The notes: generated by a model not told the origin, from the sequence alone. Shown: positions 29,945-39,292, counted from the first letter of the stretch. The stretch: DNA of 64,000 nt from Methylophaga sulfidovorans (GCF_900114205.1 NZ_FOSH01000003.1:1-64000), one strand, 5' to 3'. Numbers and translations: made by a program.

Positions 29945-30988
29945 ATGCAATACAATACTCTTGGTAATACAGATCTGAATGTAAGTCGTATTTGTCTCGG
30001 TACCATGACTTTTGGAGAGCAAAATACAGAACAGGAAGGTCATGAACAGCTGGATTATGCTGTTAGCCAGGGTGTGAATTTTATTGATACGGCAGAGTTA
30101 TATGCGATACCGCCATGTGCAGAGACTTATGGTGCGACAGAAGAGATTATTGGTAATTGGCTGCAAAAAAGAGGTCGCCGGGATGACATCATTCTTGCCA
30201 GTAAAATGGCTGGTCCTGGCGGCGACTGGGTTTCACATATCAGGGGTGGTGGTACACGATTTGAGGAAAAAACAATTGAAGCTGCCGTTGATGCCAGCCT
30301 GAAAAGACTCAAGACAGACTATATTGATTTATACCAATTACACTGGCCTGAAAGAAATACAAACTATTTTGGTCGACTGGGTTATCAGCAAGCGGCTGAT
30401 GAGCAAAATCTGACACCGATTATCGATACTTTGCAAGGTTTGAAGAAACAAATTCTGGCAGGAAAAATTCGACATATAGGTTTATCCAATGAAACCCCAT
30501 GGGGGATTATGCAATTTATTACATTGGCTAAAGCTATGGATTTACCTCTGGTGGTCAGTGTGCAGAATCCCTACAGCTTATTAAACAGAACGTATGAAAT
30601 AGGTTGTGCTGAGATTAGCCATCGTGAACAAGTTGGCTTGCTGGCATATTCCCCATTAGGGTTTGGTGTACTGACTGGTAAATATCTTAATGAACAACCC
30701 GAAAATTCTCGTCTAACACGCTGGCCTAACTACAGCCGATATAGTAATCCTCAGGCAGTTGAAGCGACACGCCGCTATGTAGAACTTGCCAGACGTTTCC
30801 AACTCGATCCTGCCCAAATGGCACTGGCCTTTGTTAATTCACGACCTTTTTTAACGACTAATATTATCGGGGCAACCAGTATGGAGCAGCTTAAAAATAA
30901 TATAGCTAGTGAAGAACTGACATTAACCGAAGAGTTACTGGCAGAAATCGAGCTTATTCACCAAAGCATTCCTAATCCAGCACCTTAA
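29945..30988 (+). CDS. tas: Aldo/keto reductase Tas
   Basis: This 347-aa NADP(H)-dependent oxidoreductase aligns well with E. coli Tas: CLGTMTFGEQNTEQEGHEQL at the start, catalytic Asp-Tyr-Lys-His set in FIDTAELY, ILASKMAG and YQLHWPER, and IQNPYSLLNR-like VQNPYSLLNRTYEIG. Tas was first noticed for tyrosine prototrophy suppression, but its physiological substrate is unclear. Length equals E. coli Tas (346 aa). AGGTAACTGTT lies upstream of the start. It is monocistronic. Confidence 0.92.
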   Translation: MQYNTLGNTDLNVSRICLGTMTFGEQNTEQEGHEQLDYAVSQGVNFIDTAELYAIPPCAETYGATEEIIGNWLQKRGRRDDIILASKMAGPGGDWVSHIRGGGTRFEEKTIEAAVDASLKRLKTDYIDLYQLHWPERNTNYFGRLGYQQAADEQNLTPIIDTLQGLKKQILAGKIRHIGLSNETPWGIMQFITLAKAMDLPLVVSVQNPYSLLNRTYEIGCAEISHREQVGLLAYSPLGFGVLTGKYLNEQPENSRLTRWPNYSRYSNPQAVEATRRYVELARRFQLDPAQMALAFVNSRPFLTTNIIGATSMEQLKNNIASEELTLTEELLAEIELIHQSIPNPAP

Positions 30989-31106
30989 AAACATAAACTT
31001 TTTCATTATTATTAAATATATACAAGATAAGGACGACAACATATAGAGTGAACTGAGTATAGAGGTCATGAATATTTTCAAGGTTGAAACAACAAGGAGG
31101 GGCAAT

Positions 31107-31217
31107 ATGTGTTTTTTAGATAGTAAGCTTTCTACAATTGATTTGCCTTTTCCTGATCCGGTCCCATTTTCACTATTTATCCATTCATTATTATTTACAC
31201 AGCTTGTCGTTCTTTAA
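31107..31217 (+). CDS. Small ORF (36 aa) with a strong ribosome binding site
   Basis: An ATG at 31107 is preceded by AAGGAGGGGCAAT, the best Shine-Dalgarno in this region, and opens a 36-codon frame ending at TAA 31217. The peptide starts MCFLDSKLSTIDLPFPDPVP and ends in a hydrophobic stretch (LFIHSLLFTQLVVL). It ends 15 bp before the ATG of the sensor kinase, which has no ribosome binding site of its own, so it could be a coupled leader or a real small membrane peptide. I do not recognise a family. Confidence 0.4.
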   Translation: MCFLDSKLSTIDLPFPDPVPFSLFIHSLLFTQLVVL

Positions 31218-31232
31218 GTGACCGCTGTGTTT

Positions 31233-31755
31233 ATGCTTAGTAAGAGCAGTTTAACTAGCAGATGGTGGATGATCTTATTGATGGCGATCCTGCTGCTTGT
31301 CGCTTTTCTTTTTCAATACAAATCACTTATTGATAAGGCAAATCAACAACAGCTTGAGCAGCTTGCAGGTTGTATCAGCTAACTTAGCAGTGGCAGATAA
31401 ACCGGTTTCTAAGGTTAAGCAAGGTTCATTGTCATGGCTACAAGCCTATCCATATATCAAGCAATCCATCGTGTTTGATAAAGATGGAACGATCCTTTTG
31501 CATTATCAAAAGCAGAACACATCAATCTCAAATAAGATTATCGAACAATGGCAACACGATGGAGTAGTAGCCAAAAAGCAGATTTATTCAGATTCTGATG
31601 TTATTCATTTTCTGTATCCAGTACTGGATAGCAAAAATGCTGTAGCAAGTGTCTATCTCTCCGTCGATAAGTACTTACTTAATACACCATTTAAGCCTTT
31701 ATTCTATTGGTCTTGTATGGTTATTTTTATCCTGTGTGTTTTTTGCTGGCATTAA
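31233..31755 (+). pseudogene. Sensor part of a hybrid histidine kinase, split by two single-base frameshifts
   Basis: The ATG at 31233 opens a frame with a membrane segment (WWMILLMAILLLVAFLFQY) that stops at 31382. The neighbouring frame (open from 31297) continues sensibly from about 31371 (VVSANLAVADKPVSKVKQ) through an extracytoplasmic region to a second membrane segment (FYWSCMVIFILCVF) and stops at 31755. The kinase then continues in the first frame. One extra base near 31370 and one missing T in the T6 run near 31740 explain both breaks. The extracytoplasmic domain contains IVFDKDGTILLHY, as in periplasmic sensor domains. These may be true mutations or sequencing errors. Confidence 0.7.
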
Positions 31756-33494
31756 TATGGCTTTCTACAACAAGTTATGTTTTGCCTTTAAGTCGCTTAT
31801 TCCGCCAGGTGTCTGGAGAGTCTGATAGCTCAGTGCCCAGTAGTGGAAATGCGTTTGAAATATTAAGGCAAAACTTCACCAAACTTAATGCCGATAAACA
31901 GGCTTTGACAGAACAAAAACAGCAATTAGAGATAGATCTTAGCGAACGAGATAAGGTGCTAAGTGATGCCATTAACCGGCTTGCACGGCCGGATGATGCT
32001 AAATCCGGGATGATTAGTGTTATTAGCCGGGAACTGAAAACGCCTTTGTCTCGAGTGATTAGTTATATTGAGTTGCTTAAGGTGCATATAACAGAGGCTA
32101 AAAGCAATGAAGCGATTAGTCTAATAAATGATTCAATGCATCATTTATTAGACGTGGTAAACCAGTTACAAGATTATGCGAAACTCAGTGAAAACCAACT
32201 TACTCTTGAGGTCGAGCAAGTTGATTTATATCGCTTTCTTAAGTCTGTGGTTGAAGTTAATTACGCCAAAGCAAGACAAAAGAAAAATATATTATCTTTA
32301 AATATGACGTGTTCTGGCATGGAAGTAATGCTCGATCCACATAAGCTCAGAAATGTTCTAAATAATCTCATTGATAATGCAATAAAGTTTACTGAGCAAG
32401 GTGATATTGAACTCTCTGTCAGCGAATTCTCCAAGGATAAACAGCACTTTTTAACATTGACAGTGAGTGATTCTGCTACGGTTATCAATGACGATGAAAA
32501 AGAACGTATTTTTGAGCCATTTCAGCAATCCTCGTTAAATGATCAACAGCAATATCCAGGACTAGGTTTAGGTCTAACTATTTATGCCTATTTAGTTCAG
32601 TTGATGCATGGCGAGCATGGAGTGAAAACTTCTACTCAGGGAAACAGTTTTTGGTTCACGATTCCAGTTGATATTGTCTCGGTGACAAGTACCTTACCTG
32701 AGGAGGTAGTTCAGAGCAATTCATCCATTGATGAAAAAAAAGTGAATCATGTACTTGTGGCAGAGGACAATGAAGTCAATCAGTCTGTCGCTTTGGGTTT
32801 GTTAGAAAAGCTTGGCTGTACAGTGACACTGGTGGCTAATGGCGAAGAGGCGATAACATCATGTAGTGAACAGAATTATGACATGATATTCATGGATTAC
32901 CACATGCCTTTGATGAATGGTGTTATGGCGACAGATCATCTACGTAAGGTTTTACAGATTACCACCCCAATCATTGCATTAACGGCAGATGCAAATGAAC
33001 AAGTTAAGTTAGATTTTTATGCTGCTGGTGCTGATGATATTTTAATAAAACCTATCGAACTGAATAAACTAATTGATTTAGTTAATAAATTTTTAGGAAA
33101 AGCGATTGAGCCTGGTTCAGGATCATACAACAACAAAGAAGTTAGTGAGTTGAATCCTACCCTTAATATGGAGATTGTTGACGGTATAGGCGAGAATGGC
33201 GATGAGATCGTACAACAAATATTTCAGGTCTATATGCAACATACGCCTGATTTGATACAAGCAATTAAACAGGCGTTTATAGAGGAAAGCGCAGAACAAT
33301 TATTTAAATCTGCACACGCGCTTAAATCAAGTTCATTGAATATCGGTGCCACAGCTATCGCTGAGCTGGCAAGAGAGATAGAACAGTTGGGTCGAGAAAA
33401 TAATCTTGACCAAATTGATACATATATAGATAAACTAGATACTTATTATGATGAACTGACGTCACTATTAAATGGACAATGGCGGAGGATTTGA
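31707..33494 (+). CDS. Hybrid histidine kinase (HisKA-like, HATPase, REC, Hpt) lacking the phospho-acceptor His
   Basis: Of the 595 aa, about 1-25 is a membrane segment, followed by a coiled linker, a dimerisation domain (about 98-165), an ATPase domain (N box NVLNNLIDNAIKF, F box ERIFEPF, G2 box GLGLGLTIY), a receiver (AEDNEVNQ, FMDYHMPLMNG, TAD, IKPI) and an Hpt domain (SAHALKSSSLNIGA). The H box reads SRELKTPL with Arg108 where SHELRTPL-type kinases have His. The G1 box is also eroded (SDSATVIN instead of DxGxG). The receiver and Hpt keep their residues. The start is arbitrary because the upstream part is frameshifted. TGATG overlap joins it to the next gene. Confidence 0.85.
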   Translation: MVLYGYFYPVCFLLALIWLSTTSYVLPLSRLFRQVSGESDSSVPSSGNAFEILRQNFTKLNADKQALTEQKQQLEIDLSERDKVLSDAINRLARPDDAKSGMISVISRELKTPLSRVISYIELLKVHITEAKSNEAISLINDSMHHLLDVVNQLQDYAKLSENQLTLEVEQVDLYRFLKSVVEVNYAKARQKKNILSLNMTCSGMEVMLDPHKLRNVLNNLIDNAIKFTEQGDIELSVSEFSKDKQHFLTLTVSDSATVINDDEKERIFEPFQQSSLNDQQQYPGLGLGLTIYAYLVQLMHGEHGVKTSTQGNSFWFTIPVDIVSVTSTLPEEVVQSNSSIDEKKVNHVLVAEDNEVNQSVALGLLEKLGCTVTLVANGEEAITSCSEQNYDMIFMDYHMPLMNGVMATDHLRKVLQITTPIIALTADANEQVKLDFYAAGADDILIKPIELNKLIDLVNKFLGKAIEPGSGSYNNKEVSELNPTLNMEIVDGIGENGDEIVQQIFQVYMQHTPDLIQAIKQAFIEESAEQLFKSAHALKSSSLNIGATAIAELAREIEQLGRENNLDQIDTYIDKLDTYYDELTSLLNGQWRRI

Positions 33495-35590
33495 TGGCAA
33501 ATACCATCAAAAAGCAAGTGGTGTTAATTGTTGATGACAATCCAGTCACAAGGATGTTAATGACACAAGCTTTAACATCGACTGAATTACAGATTGTTGA
33601 GGCTGCCTCTGGTGAAGAAGCTATAGTTCAATTCACTCTTTACAAGCCTGATATCACATTACTTGATGTTTCCATGCCTGGTATGAATGGTTTTGAATGT
33701 TGCGCCAGACTGCGCGCCTTACCTAAAGGCGTAGAATGTGCCATTGTTATGGTTACGGCACTTGATGATGTTGAAGATATTGAGCAGGCATTTGAATCCG
33801 GTGCGACAGATTTCATTACCAAACCTCTAAAGTGGCCACTTTTCAAGCACAGAGTTCGTTATATTCTAAAAGCTAACAGAACCTTACAAGAATTAAGCCT
33901 TAATAAAAACAAATTAGCTAAGGCGCAATCCATTGCTAATCTGGTGTATTGGGAGTGGGATTTTGAGTCAGAGTTTCTTGAGTGCTCCTCAGATATGTTT
34001 GATATGTTGGGCTTCCCCAAAGAAATGAACCTGACCGTCCGATCTGCTCTGAAAAAAATACACCCTGAAGATCGGACAAAATTAATCATAGCGCTTAAGC
34101 AAGCCATCTATGAAAAACAGTCATACGATATCGAATACCGAATAATCCGATCTGATGGCAGTGTTTTGTTTGTGAATGAACGAACAGATATTAGCTTTGA
34201 ATATGGTCAGTGGCGGATTGTCGGGACTTTGCACGATATCACCTCAAGAAAACAGTCTGAACAAGAAATTACCTATTATGCTTATTACGATACGCTGACC
34301 GACTTACCCAATAGACGTTTATTCATTGAACAATTAGAAACAGCTATTGCCAGTGCAAAACGTCATCAGGTGCAATTTGCTTTGATGTTTCTGGATTTGG
34401 ACAGATTTAAATATATTAATGATACCTATGGACATCACATTGGCGATGAAGTGTTGTGCCAGTCTGCACAGCGGATACGGGAATGTGTGAGAGATTCGGA
34501 TCTGGTGGCTAAAGCCAATTATGATACTGATAACCGGGTTGCCCGTTTAGCCGGTGATGAATTTACCGTATTACTTGATGATATAAGTCGAGTTGAGCAG
34601 GTTGCTGAAATTGCAAACCGTCTCATTGGTGCTTTCTCGTCTCCTTTTTTTATTAGTGAAAAACACTTACATATTTCGATTAGTGTCGGGATTACGCTTT
34701 ACCCTAATGATGGCCATAATGTAGAGACACTGTTACAGCATGCTGATGTAGCTATGTATCACGCAAAAGAGAAGGGCAGGAATAATTATCAGTTCTTTTC
34801 TGAAAGCATGGATAACTACCTAAAATTACGTTTAGAAATGGAGAATGATTTACGGGCAGCACTGTCCGACGATCAGTTCGAGGTTTATTATCAACCTCAA
34901 TATGATGCTGAAAGTATGGCGATTGTTGGTCTTGAAGCATTACTGCGTTGGCGTCACCCTACAAAAGGCTTATTAACGCCTGGCTACTTTATTGAAATTG
35001 CTGAATCAACAGGTCTGATATTGTCGATTGGGAACTGGGTATTGATGCAGGCTTGCTGTCAGGTGAGACAGTGGCAGCAAGAATCAGGCTGTGCATATCG
35101 GATAGCTGTGAATCTATCTGCTTCACAATTCACGCAATCTTACCTGCTTGAAACCGTAAGAAAAACCCTGAAAGAGAGTGGTTTACTACCAGAGACACTT
35201 GAACTGGAAATCACGGAAACGGCTATGTTAAAGGATACCGCAGAGACGATTCCATTACTTTTCTCATTAAAAAAATTGGGTGTACGTCTGGCGATTGATG
35301 ATTTTGGTACGGGATATTCTTCATTGAGTTATTTGAAGAATTTTCCTATTGATACCCTAAAAATTGATCGTACATTTGTGGAAGAAATTGTTACCAATAG
35401 TAAAGATTGTGCGATAGCACAAACAATTGTGCAGTTAGCCGATAACTTACAGCTTTGTACTATTGCGGAAGGTGTTGAGACAAGCGAGCAGGCTGACGTA
35501 TTAAGAAAGTTAGGCTGTGCAGAGTTTCAGGGGTTTTATTTCAGTCATCCACTGCCTGTCTCTCAACTGAGTTTATTACTCAAGCATTAG
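33494..35590 (+). CDS. Response regulator with PAS, GGDEF and EAL domains (cyclic di-GMP turnover)
   Basis: This 698-aa protein has a receiver (Asp58 in LLDVSMPGMNG, Lys in ITKPLKW), a PAS/PAC region (about 140-265, ending LHDITSRKQSEQEI), a GGDEF domain (YYDTLTDLPNRRLF, active-site variant AGDEF) and an EAL domain (GLEALLRWRHP, DDFGTGYSSLSYLKNFPIDT, TIAEGVET). EAL residues for phosphodiesterase activity appear present; AGDEF is often active too, so the net direction is unclear. The start at 33494 has GGAGG 5 nt upstream and overlaps the kinase stop. The Hpt protein upstream is its likely phospho-donor. Confidence 0.93.
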   Translation: MANTIKKQVVLIVDDNPVTRMLMTQALTSTELQIVEAASGEEAIVQFTLYKPDITLLDVSMPGMNGFECCARLRALPKGVECAIVMVTALDDVEDIEQAFESGATDFITKPLKWPLFKHRVRYILKANRTLQELSLNKNKLAKAQSIANLVYWEWDFESEFLECSSDMFDMLGFPKEMNLTVRSALKKIHPEDRTKLIIALKQAIYEKQSYDIEYRIIRSDGSVLFVNERTDISFEYGQWRIVGTLHDITSRKQSEQEITYYAYYDTLTDLPNRRLFIEQLETAIASAKRHQVQFALMFLDLDRFKYINDTYGHHIGDEVLCQSAQRIRECVRDSDLVAKANYDTDNRVARLAGDEFTVLLDDISRVEQVAEIANRLIGAFSSPFFISEKHLHISISVGITLYPNDGHNVETLLQHADVAMYHAKEKGRNNYQFFSESMDNYLKLRLEMENDLRAALSDDQFEVYYQPQYDAESMAIVGLEALLRWRHPTKGLLTPGYFIEIAESTGLILSIGNWVLMQACCQVRQWQQESGCAYRIAVNLSASQFTQSYLLETVRKTLKESGLLPETLELEITETAMLKDTAETIPLLFSLKKLGVRLAIDDFGTGYSSLSYLKNFPIDTLKIDRTFVEEIVTNSKDCAIAQTIVQLADNLQLCTIAEGVETSEQADVLRKLGCAEFQGFYFSHPLPVSQLSLLLKH

Positions 35591-36186
35591 CTTTTGTCTT
35601 TTTCGTCGAGAAAAGGTGTGTGGGTATCGATCAAGCCATCGTGCCTGTCTAACAAACCAATATCTAAAACTGGTGAGGCATCTATGTGCTGGGCATCCAT
35701 CATTTGAGCCACACGCTTGAGGGCAGAAATAATCATTGTTTGCTCCCATTCCTGTAGATCGCCAAACTGGCGGGTAAATTGCTCTTGTAAAGGAATCGGC
35801 GCTTTTTTCAGGATTTCCAATGCACTGTCTGTTAGATGCACATGAACTTTACGTTTATCCGACTCAGAGCGCATACGATAGACAAGTTCACGTTTTTCCA
35901 GACGATCAACAATGGTTGTCACCGTTGCCTGACTCAGGCTCATTTCATTTGCAAGCTCACCAATCGTAATTTGCCCTTTATCTCTGAGGCTTTGTAACAG
36001 CAAAATTTGTGGAGCGGTTAGGCTAGTTGTCTTTGCAAGATATTTAGAGTGCAAATCAGTTGCACGGATAACGCGTCTTAATGCAATCAATACTTCTTCA
36101 ATTTGGTTCAACAGGTGATCCTTCTGTTCATCAGTTAGATCAAGATTATAAACTGCATCTAAATTTAAACCGATAGTTTTACTCAT
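35587..36186 (-). CDS. ectR: MarR-family regulator of ectoine synthesis EctR
   Basis: This 199-aa protein has a MarR winged helix (TIGELANEMSLSQATVTTIV, then DRLEKRELVYRMRSESDKRK). In halophilic methylotrophs a MarR-type EctR is encoded upstream of and divergent from ectABC-ask and represses it; this gene occupies that place. The start at 36186 has TGGAAAA upstream; a longer in-frame start at 36216 lies inside cheW-like. It overlaps the cheW-like gene by 8 nt, and its end overlaps the GGDEF-EAL gene tail to tail. The operator at 36659-36676 supports the name. Confidence 0.88.
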   Translation of the reverse strand: MSKTIGLNLDAVYNLDLTDEQKDHLLNQIEEVLIALRRVIRATDLHSKYLAKTTSLTAPQILLLQSLRDKGQITIGELANEMSLSQATVTTIVDRLEKRELVYRMRSESDKRKVHVHLTDSALEILKKAPIPLQEQFTRQFGDLQEWEQTMIISALKRVAQMMDAQHIDASPVLDIGLLDRHDGLIDTHTPFLDEKDKS

Positions 36187-36616
36187 AATTTTCCATTTGA
36201 TTAAAACAACGTTCAAAATCGACCAATATAATTAGCTGTTGTTTATGTTTTACAGTGGCATAGATAGGGCTCAAAGTATTTTTTTGTTCTACAGGTACCA
36301 TTTGTTGTAAATCCAGCAAGGTAATTTTCACAACTTCATCAACAGTAATACCAACTAAGCCATTCTGTGATTCGATAATAATGATGTGACGATGCTTATC
36401 TGCCTCATCAATTCCTAATAATTTCCTGCTACAAACAATAGTGACTATTTCGCCTCTTATATTGAGTACGCCTTCCACATAAGAAGGTGAACCAGGTACA
36501 GGCACCGGTATCAGATAGTCGTGAACTTCCTTTATCTTACTTACTGCATGTGCATAGGTTTCATCTTCAATCAGAAAACAAAGCCATTGTTTGTTGTCAT
36601 GTAACTGTAATGTCAT
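36179..36616 (-). CDS. CheW-like protein co-transcribed with ectR
   Basis: This 145-aa protein is a single CheW domain (WLCFLIEDETYAHAVSKIKE, YVEGVLNIRGEIVTIVCSRK, NGLVGITVDEVVKI). Classical CheW links chemoreceptors to CheA, but no cheA or receptor gene is present here. It lies between the ectoine control region and ectR, overlapping ectR by 8 nt, so it should be transcribed with it from the same intergenic region. Its partner and role are unknown. Confidence 0.85.
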   Translation of the reverse strand: MTLQLHDNKQWLCFLIEDETYAHAVSKIKEVHDYLIPVPVPGSPSYVEGVLNIRGEIVTIVCSRKLLGIDEADKHRHIIIIESQNGLVGITVDEVVKITLLDLQQMVPVEQKNTLSPIYATVKHKQQLIILVDFERCFNQMENYE

Positions 36617-36658
36617 CTATTGAATATACGTTATTAATCTCGGGCTGGACAATATATT

Positions 36659-36676
36659 TATTTAGTGTACTATATA
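36659..36676. promoter_or_regulatory. EctR-type operator between ectR and ectA
   Basis: TATTTAGT-GT-ACTATATA is a pseudo-palindrome of two 8-bp half-sites with a 2-bp spacer. As I recall it, this is the same sequence reported as the EctR1 footprint in a haloalkaliphilic methylotroph (Methylomicrobium). It lies 43 bp from the cheW-like start and 135 bp from ectA, so it can control both directions. Confidence 0.75.
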
Positions 36677-36810
36677 TATTAAATCATTAACAGCCTGAAT
36701 TATTTGCGCAAGTTGCTGTTTATTATGAAATGTAATGTGTTTTCTAGATTTTTCAGGCTTTTTTCAAGTAAAAAAACAATAGAGATATAAACAATAGAGC
36801 TATTTATATA

Positions 36811-37320
36811 ATGACTAACAATAAACCGGAAAAAGCTTCAATTACATTAAAAGAGCCTACAGCTGAAGACGGTGCCTCCGTCTTTGATTTAATTTCAGCC
36901 TGTCCTCCCCTTGATACCAATTCCATGTACTGTAATTTGCTGCAAAGCAGTCATTTTTCTCAGACTTCAGTGGCTGCAGAGATGGATGGAACCCTCGTTG
37001 GATTTATTTCTGGGTACGTTCTACCTAAACAGCCTGACACCTTATTTATCTGGCAAGTCGCGGTTGGTGAAAAAGCAAGAGGACAAGGGCTTGCAAGCCG
37101 TATGCTCCGCCACATCTTAGAACGTGATATCTGCAAACCCGTGAAATATATCGAAACCACGATCACTCCCGATAATCGTGCGTCATGGGCCTTATTCGAG
37201 AGCCTGGCGAATAAACTAAATACACAGTTGAATCATTCTGTGATGTTTGATCGCCAACAACATTTTGCTGGCCAACATGAAACGGAAATGTTGGTTAAAG
37301 TCGGTCCTTTTGAGCTGTAA
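36811..37320 (+). CDS. ectA: L-2,4-diaminobutyrate acetyltransferase
   Basis: This 169-aa GNAT enzyme acetylates diaminobutyrate, the second step of ectoine synthesis. The acetyl-CoA loop is visible in FIWQVAVGEKARGQGLASRM, and the substrate region reads LDTNSMYCNLLQSSHF, both standard for EctA. It is the first gene of ectA-ectB-ectC-ask. A weak purine-rich stretch precedes the ATG. Regulation by EctR through the upstream operator is likely. Confidence 0.96.
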   Translation: MTNNKPEKASITLKEPTAEDGASVFDLISACPPLDTNSMYCNLLQSSHFSQTSVAAEMDGTLVGFISGYVLPKQPDTLFIWQVAVGEKARGQGLASRMLRHILERDICKPVKYIETTITPDNRASWALFESLANKLNTQLNHSVMFDRQQHFAGQHETEMLVKVGPFEL

Positions 37321-37379
37321 GTCATTAATTCCTGCACATCTGGACACGAATAAAAATACTATTAGGAGAAAAAAAACCT

Positions 37380-38717
37380 ATGAAAATCTTTGATGAAATT
37401 GAATCAGAAGTTCGTTCTTACGCTCGTTCTTTTCCTCGCATGTTTAATCGTGCCAAAGACGAGTTTATCTATGATGAAGAAGGGAATGCGTACCTTGACT
37501 TTCTGGCAGGGGCTGGTTCATTGAATTATGGTCACAACAATGACCTGCTCAAAGAGAAACTTCTCGAATACATCAATAACGATGGGATTACCCAAGGCCT
37601 GGATTTACATACTCGTGCTAAAGGTGAATTCTTAGAAAGTTTTAATAACAACATTCTTAAGCCTCGTGATCTTGATTACATCGTGATGTTTACCGGCCCA
37701 ACAGGTACCAATGCCGTTGAAGCTGCGTTAAAAACAGCACGTAAATATACTGGCAGAGAAAATATTGTTTCATTTACTAATGGTTGGCATGGTCAGACAT
37801 TAGGTTCACTGGCTATTACTGGTAATGGTCATCATCGTGGTGGTGCCGGCGTTAGCCTGAGTGGTGCAACACGTATGCCTTATGATGGTTATATGGGTGA
37901 TGACGTTGATACCACTAATTATCTTGATAAAGTACTTTCAGACTCAAGCAGTGGTGTAGACAAGCCTGCAGCTGTAATTGTTGAAACAGTTCAGGGTGAA
38001 GGCGGTATTAACGCTTGTTCAACAACCTGGTTAAAGAGCCTGTCTGAAGTATGTAAAAAACACGATGTACTATTGATCATCGATGATATCCAGGCAGGTT
38101 GTGGTCGTACAGGCACCTTCTTCAGCTTCGAAGAAGCGGGTATCTACCCTGACATCGTCACAGTATCAAAATCATTAAGTGGTTACGGTCTGCCATTCGC
38201 TATCGTGTTGATGAAACCCGAGTTGGATCAATGGAAACCGGGTGAACATAACGGTACATTCCGTGGTAACAATCCTGCATTTATCACTGCCAAGGCAGCG
38301 CTGGATAACTATTGGAAAGACGACAAATTTGCTAAAGAAGTACAGGCAAAAGGTGAGTACATTGCCAATCGTGTAGACAAAATTGTTGAGCTATATGGTG
38401 AAGGCAACTTTAACTCACATGGTCGTGGCATGTTCCGTGGTATTAACTGTGTGAGTGGTGAAATTGCTGGAAAAATCACCCATAACGCTTTCCAGAAAGG
38501 ATTGATCATCGAGACAAGTGGTACCGATGACCACGTGGTCAAATTCTTATGTCCACTGACTATCACTCAAGAAAACCTGGAAAAAGGTATCGACATTCTT
38601 GAGCAATCAATTAAAGAAGTCTGTGCTAAAGCTGACAATATTCCAGAAGAAAAAGATTACTTCGAAGGTGATTATTCAGTCAGTGAAGAAGTCGAGAAAA
38701 TGTCTCGTCAGTCTTAA
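37380..38717 (+). CDS. ectB: Diaminobutyrate-2-oxoglutarate aminotransferase
   Basis: This 445-aa class III PLP aminotransferase makes L-2,4-diaminobutyrate from aspartate semialdehyde. Key blocks are [52 protein letters not shown] and the PLP lysine in [14 protein letters not shown]. Length is close to characterised EctB proteins (about 420-445 aa). TTAGGAGAAAA precedes the start. It is the second gene of the operon. Confidence 0.96.
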   Translation: MKIFDEIESEVRSYARSFPRMFNRAKDEFIYDEEGNAYLDFLAGAGSLNYGHNNDLLKEKLLEYINNDGITQGLDLHTRAKGEFLESFNNNILKPRDLDYIVMFTGPTGTNAVEAALKTARKYTGRENIVSFTNGWHGQTLGSLAITGNGHHRGGAGVSLSGATRMPYDGYMGDDVDTTNYLDKVLSDSSSGVDKPAAVIVETVQGEGGINACSTTWLKSLSEVCKKHDVLLIIDDIQAGCGRTGTFFSFEEAGIYPDIVTVSKSLSGYGLPFAIVLMKPELDQWKPGEHNGTFRGNNPAFITAKAALDNYWKDDKFAKEVQAKGEYIANRVDKIVELYGEGNFNSHGRGMFRGINCVSGEIAGKITHNAFQKGLIIETSGTDDHVVKFLCPLTITQENLEKGIDILEQSIKEVCAKADNIPEEKDYFEGDYSVSEEVEKMSRQS

Positions 38718-38729
38718 TTGCTTATAAGA

Positions 38730-38753
38730 AAACGGGTGGTTTGCCGCCCGTTT
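38730..38753 (+). promoter_or_regulatory. Hairpin between ectB and ectC
   Basis: AAACGGGTGG (38730-38739) and CCGCCCGTTT (38744-38753) form a 10-bp stem with one G-T pair and a TTTG loop. Only three T follow, so it is a weak terminator or an mRNA stability element that would set the ratio of EctC to EctAB. Confidence 0.55.
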
Positions 38754-38788
38754 CTATTCCAGATAATAATCAAATAAGAGGAAATGAA

Positions 38789-39193
38789 ATGCTTGTTAGA
38801 CAACTTCAGGAAGCAGAAAAAACCGACCGTAAAATTGTTGATCCTAATGGTAATTGGGATAGCACCCGCCTGTTATTAAAAGATGACAATATGGGATTCT
38901 CTTTCCATATTACGACTATCTTTGAAGGCGCTGATTTTAGAATGCATTATCAGAATCATCTGGAATCTGTGTATTGCATCAGTGGTGAAGGTGAAGTTGA
39001 AACATTGGATGATGGGAAAAAATATGCCATCACGCCAGGTACCTTATATAACCTGGATAAACACGATAAACACATGCTGCGTGCATTTAAAGAAATGAAA
39101 CTGGCATGTGTGTTTAACCCTCCACTACATGGCACCGAAGTTCATAACAAAGATGGTGCTTATGAATTAGAAGCAGAGACTATTAAAGACTAA
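38789..39193 (+). CDS. ectC: L-ectoine synthase
   Basis: This 134-aa cupin cyclises N-gamma-acetyl-diaminobutyrate to ectoine. It has the family start [20 protein letters not shown], the cupin core [20 protein letters not shown] and [20 protein letters not shown]. The start at 38789 has AAGAGGAAA upstream; the longer frame from 38741 lies in the hairpin region. Length matches characterised EctC proteins. No ectD hydroxylase is present, so the product is ectoine. Confidence 0.96.
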   Translation: MLVRQLQEAEKTDRKIVDPNGNWDSTRLLLKDDNMGFSFHITTIFEGADFRMHYQNHLESVYCISGEGEVETLDDGKKYAITPGTLYNLDKHDKHMLRAFKEMKLACVFNPPLHGTEVHNKDGAYELEAETIKD

Positions 39194-39200
39194 CTTGCTC

Positions 39201-39292
39201 AGGCATCGATCAGGGCATGATCGGTGCCTACCTCAAGCTATATCAGTCAACGAATATCTTGTTCACTAGTCGTTTTAACGGTGAACAAGATA
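39201..39292 (+). promoter_or_regulatory. Two strong hairpins in the ectC-ask gap
   Basis: AGGCATCGATCA near 39208 pairs with TGATCGGTGCCT near 39219-39230 (one G-T pair). TATCTTGTTCAC (39255-39266) is repeated exactly inverted as GTGAACAAGATA (39281-39292), with a small CGTT-TT-AACG hairpin in the loop. Neither is followed by a T-tract. They may be processing or attenuation elements, or an operator for separate ask expression. Confidence 0.5.
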
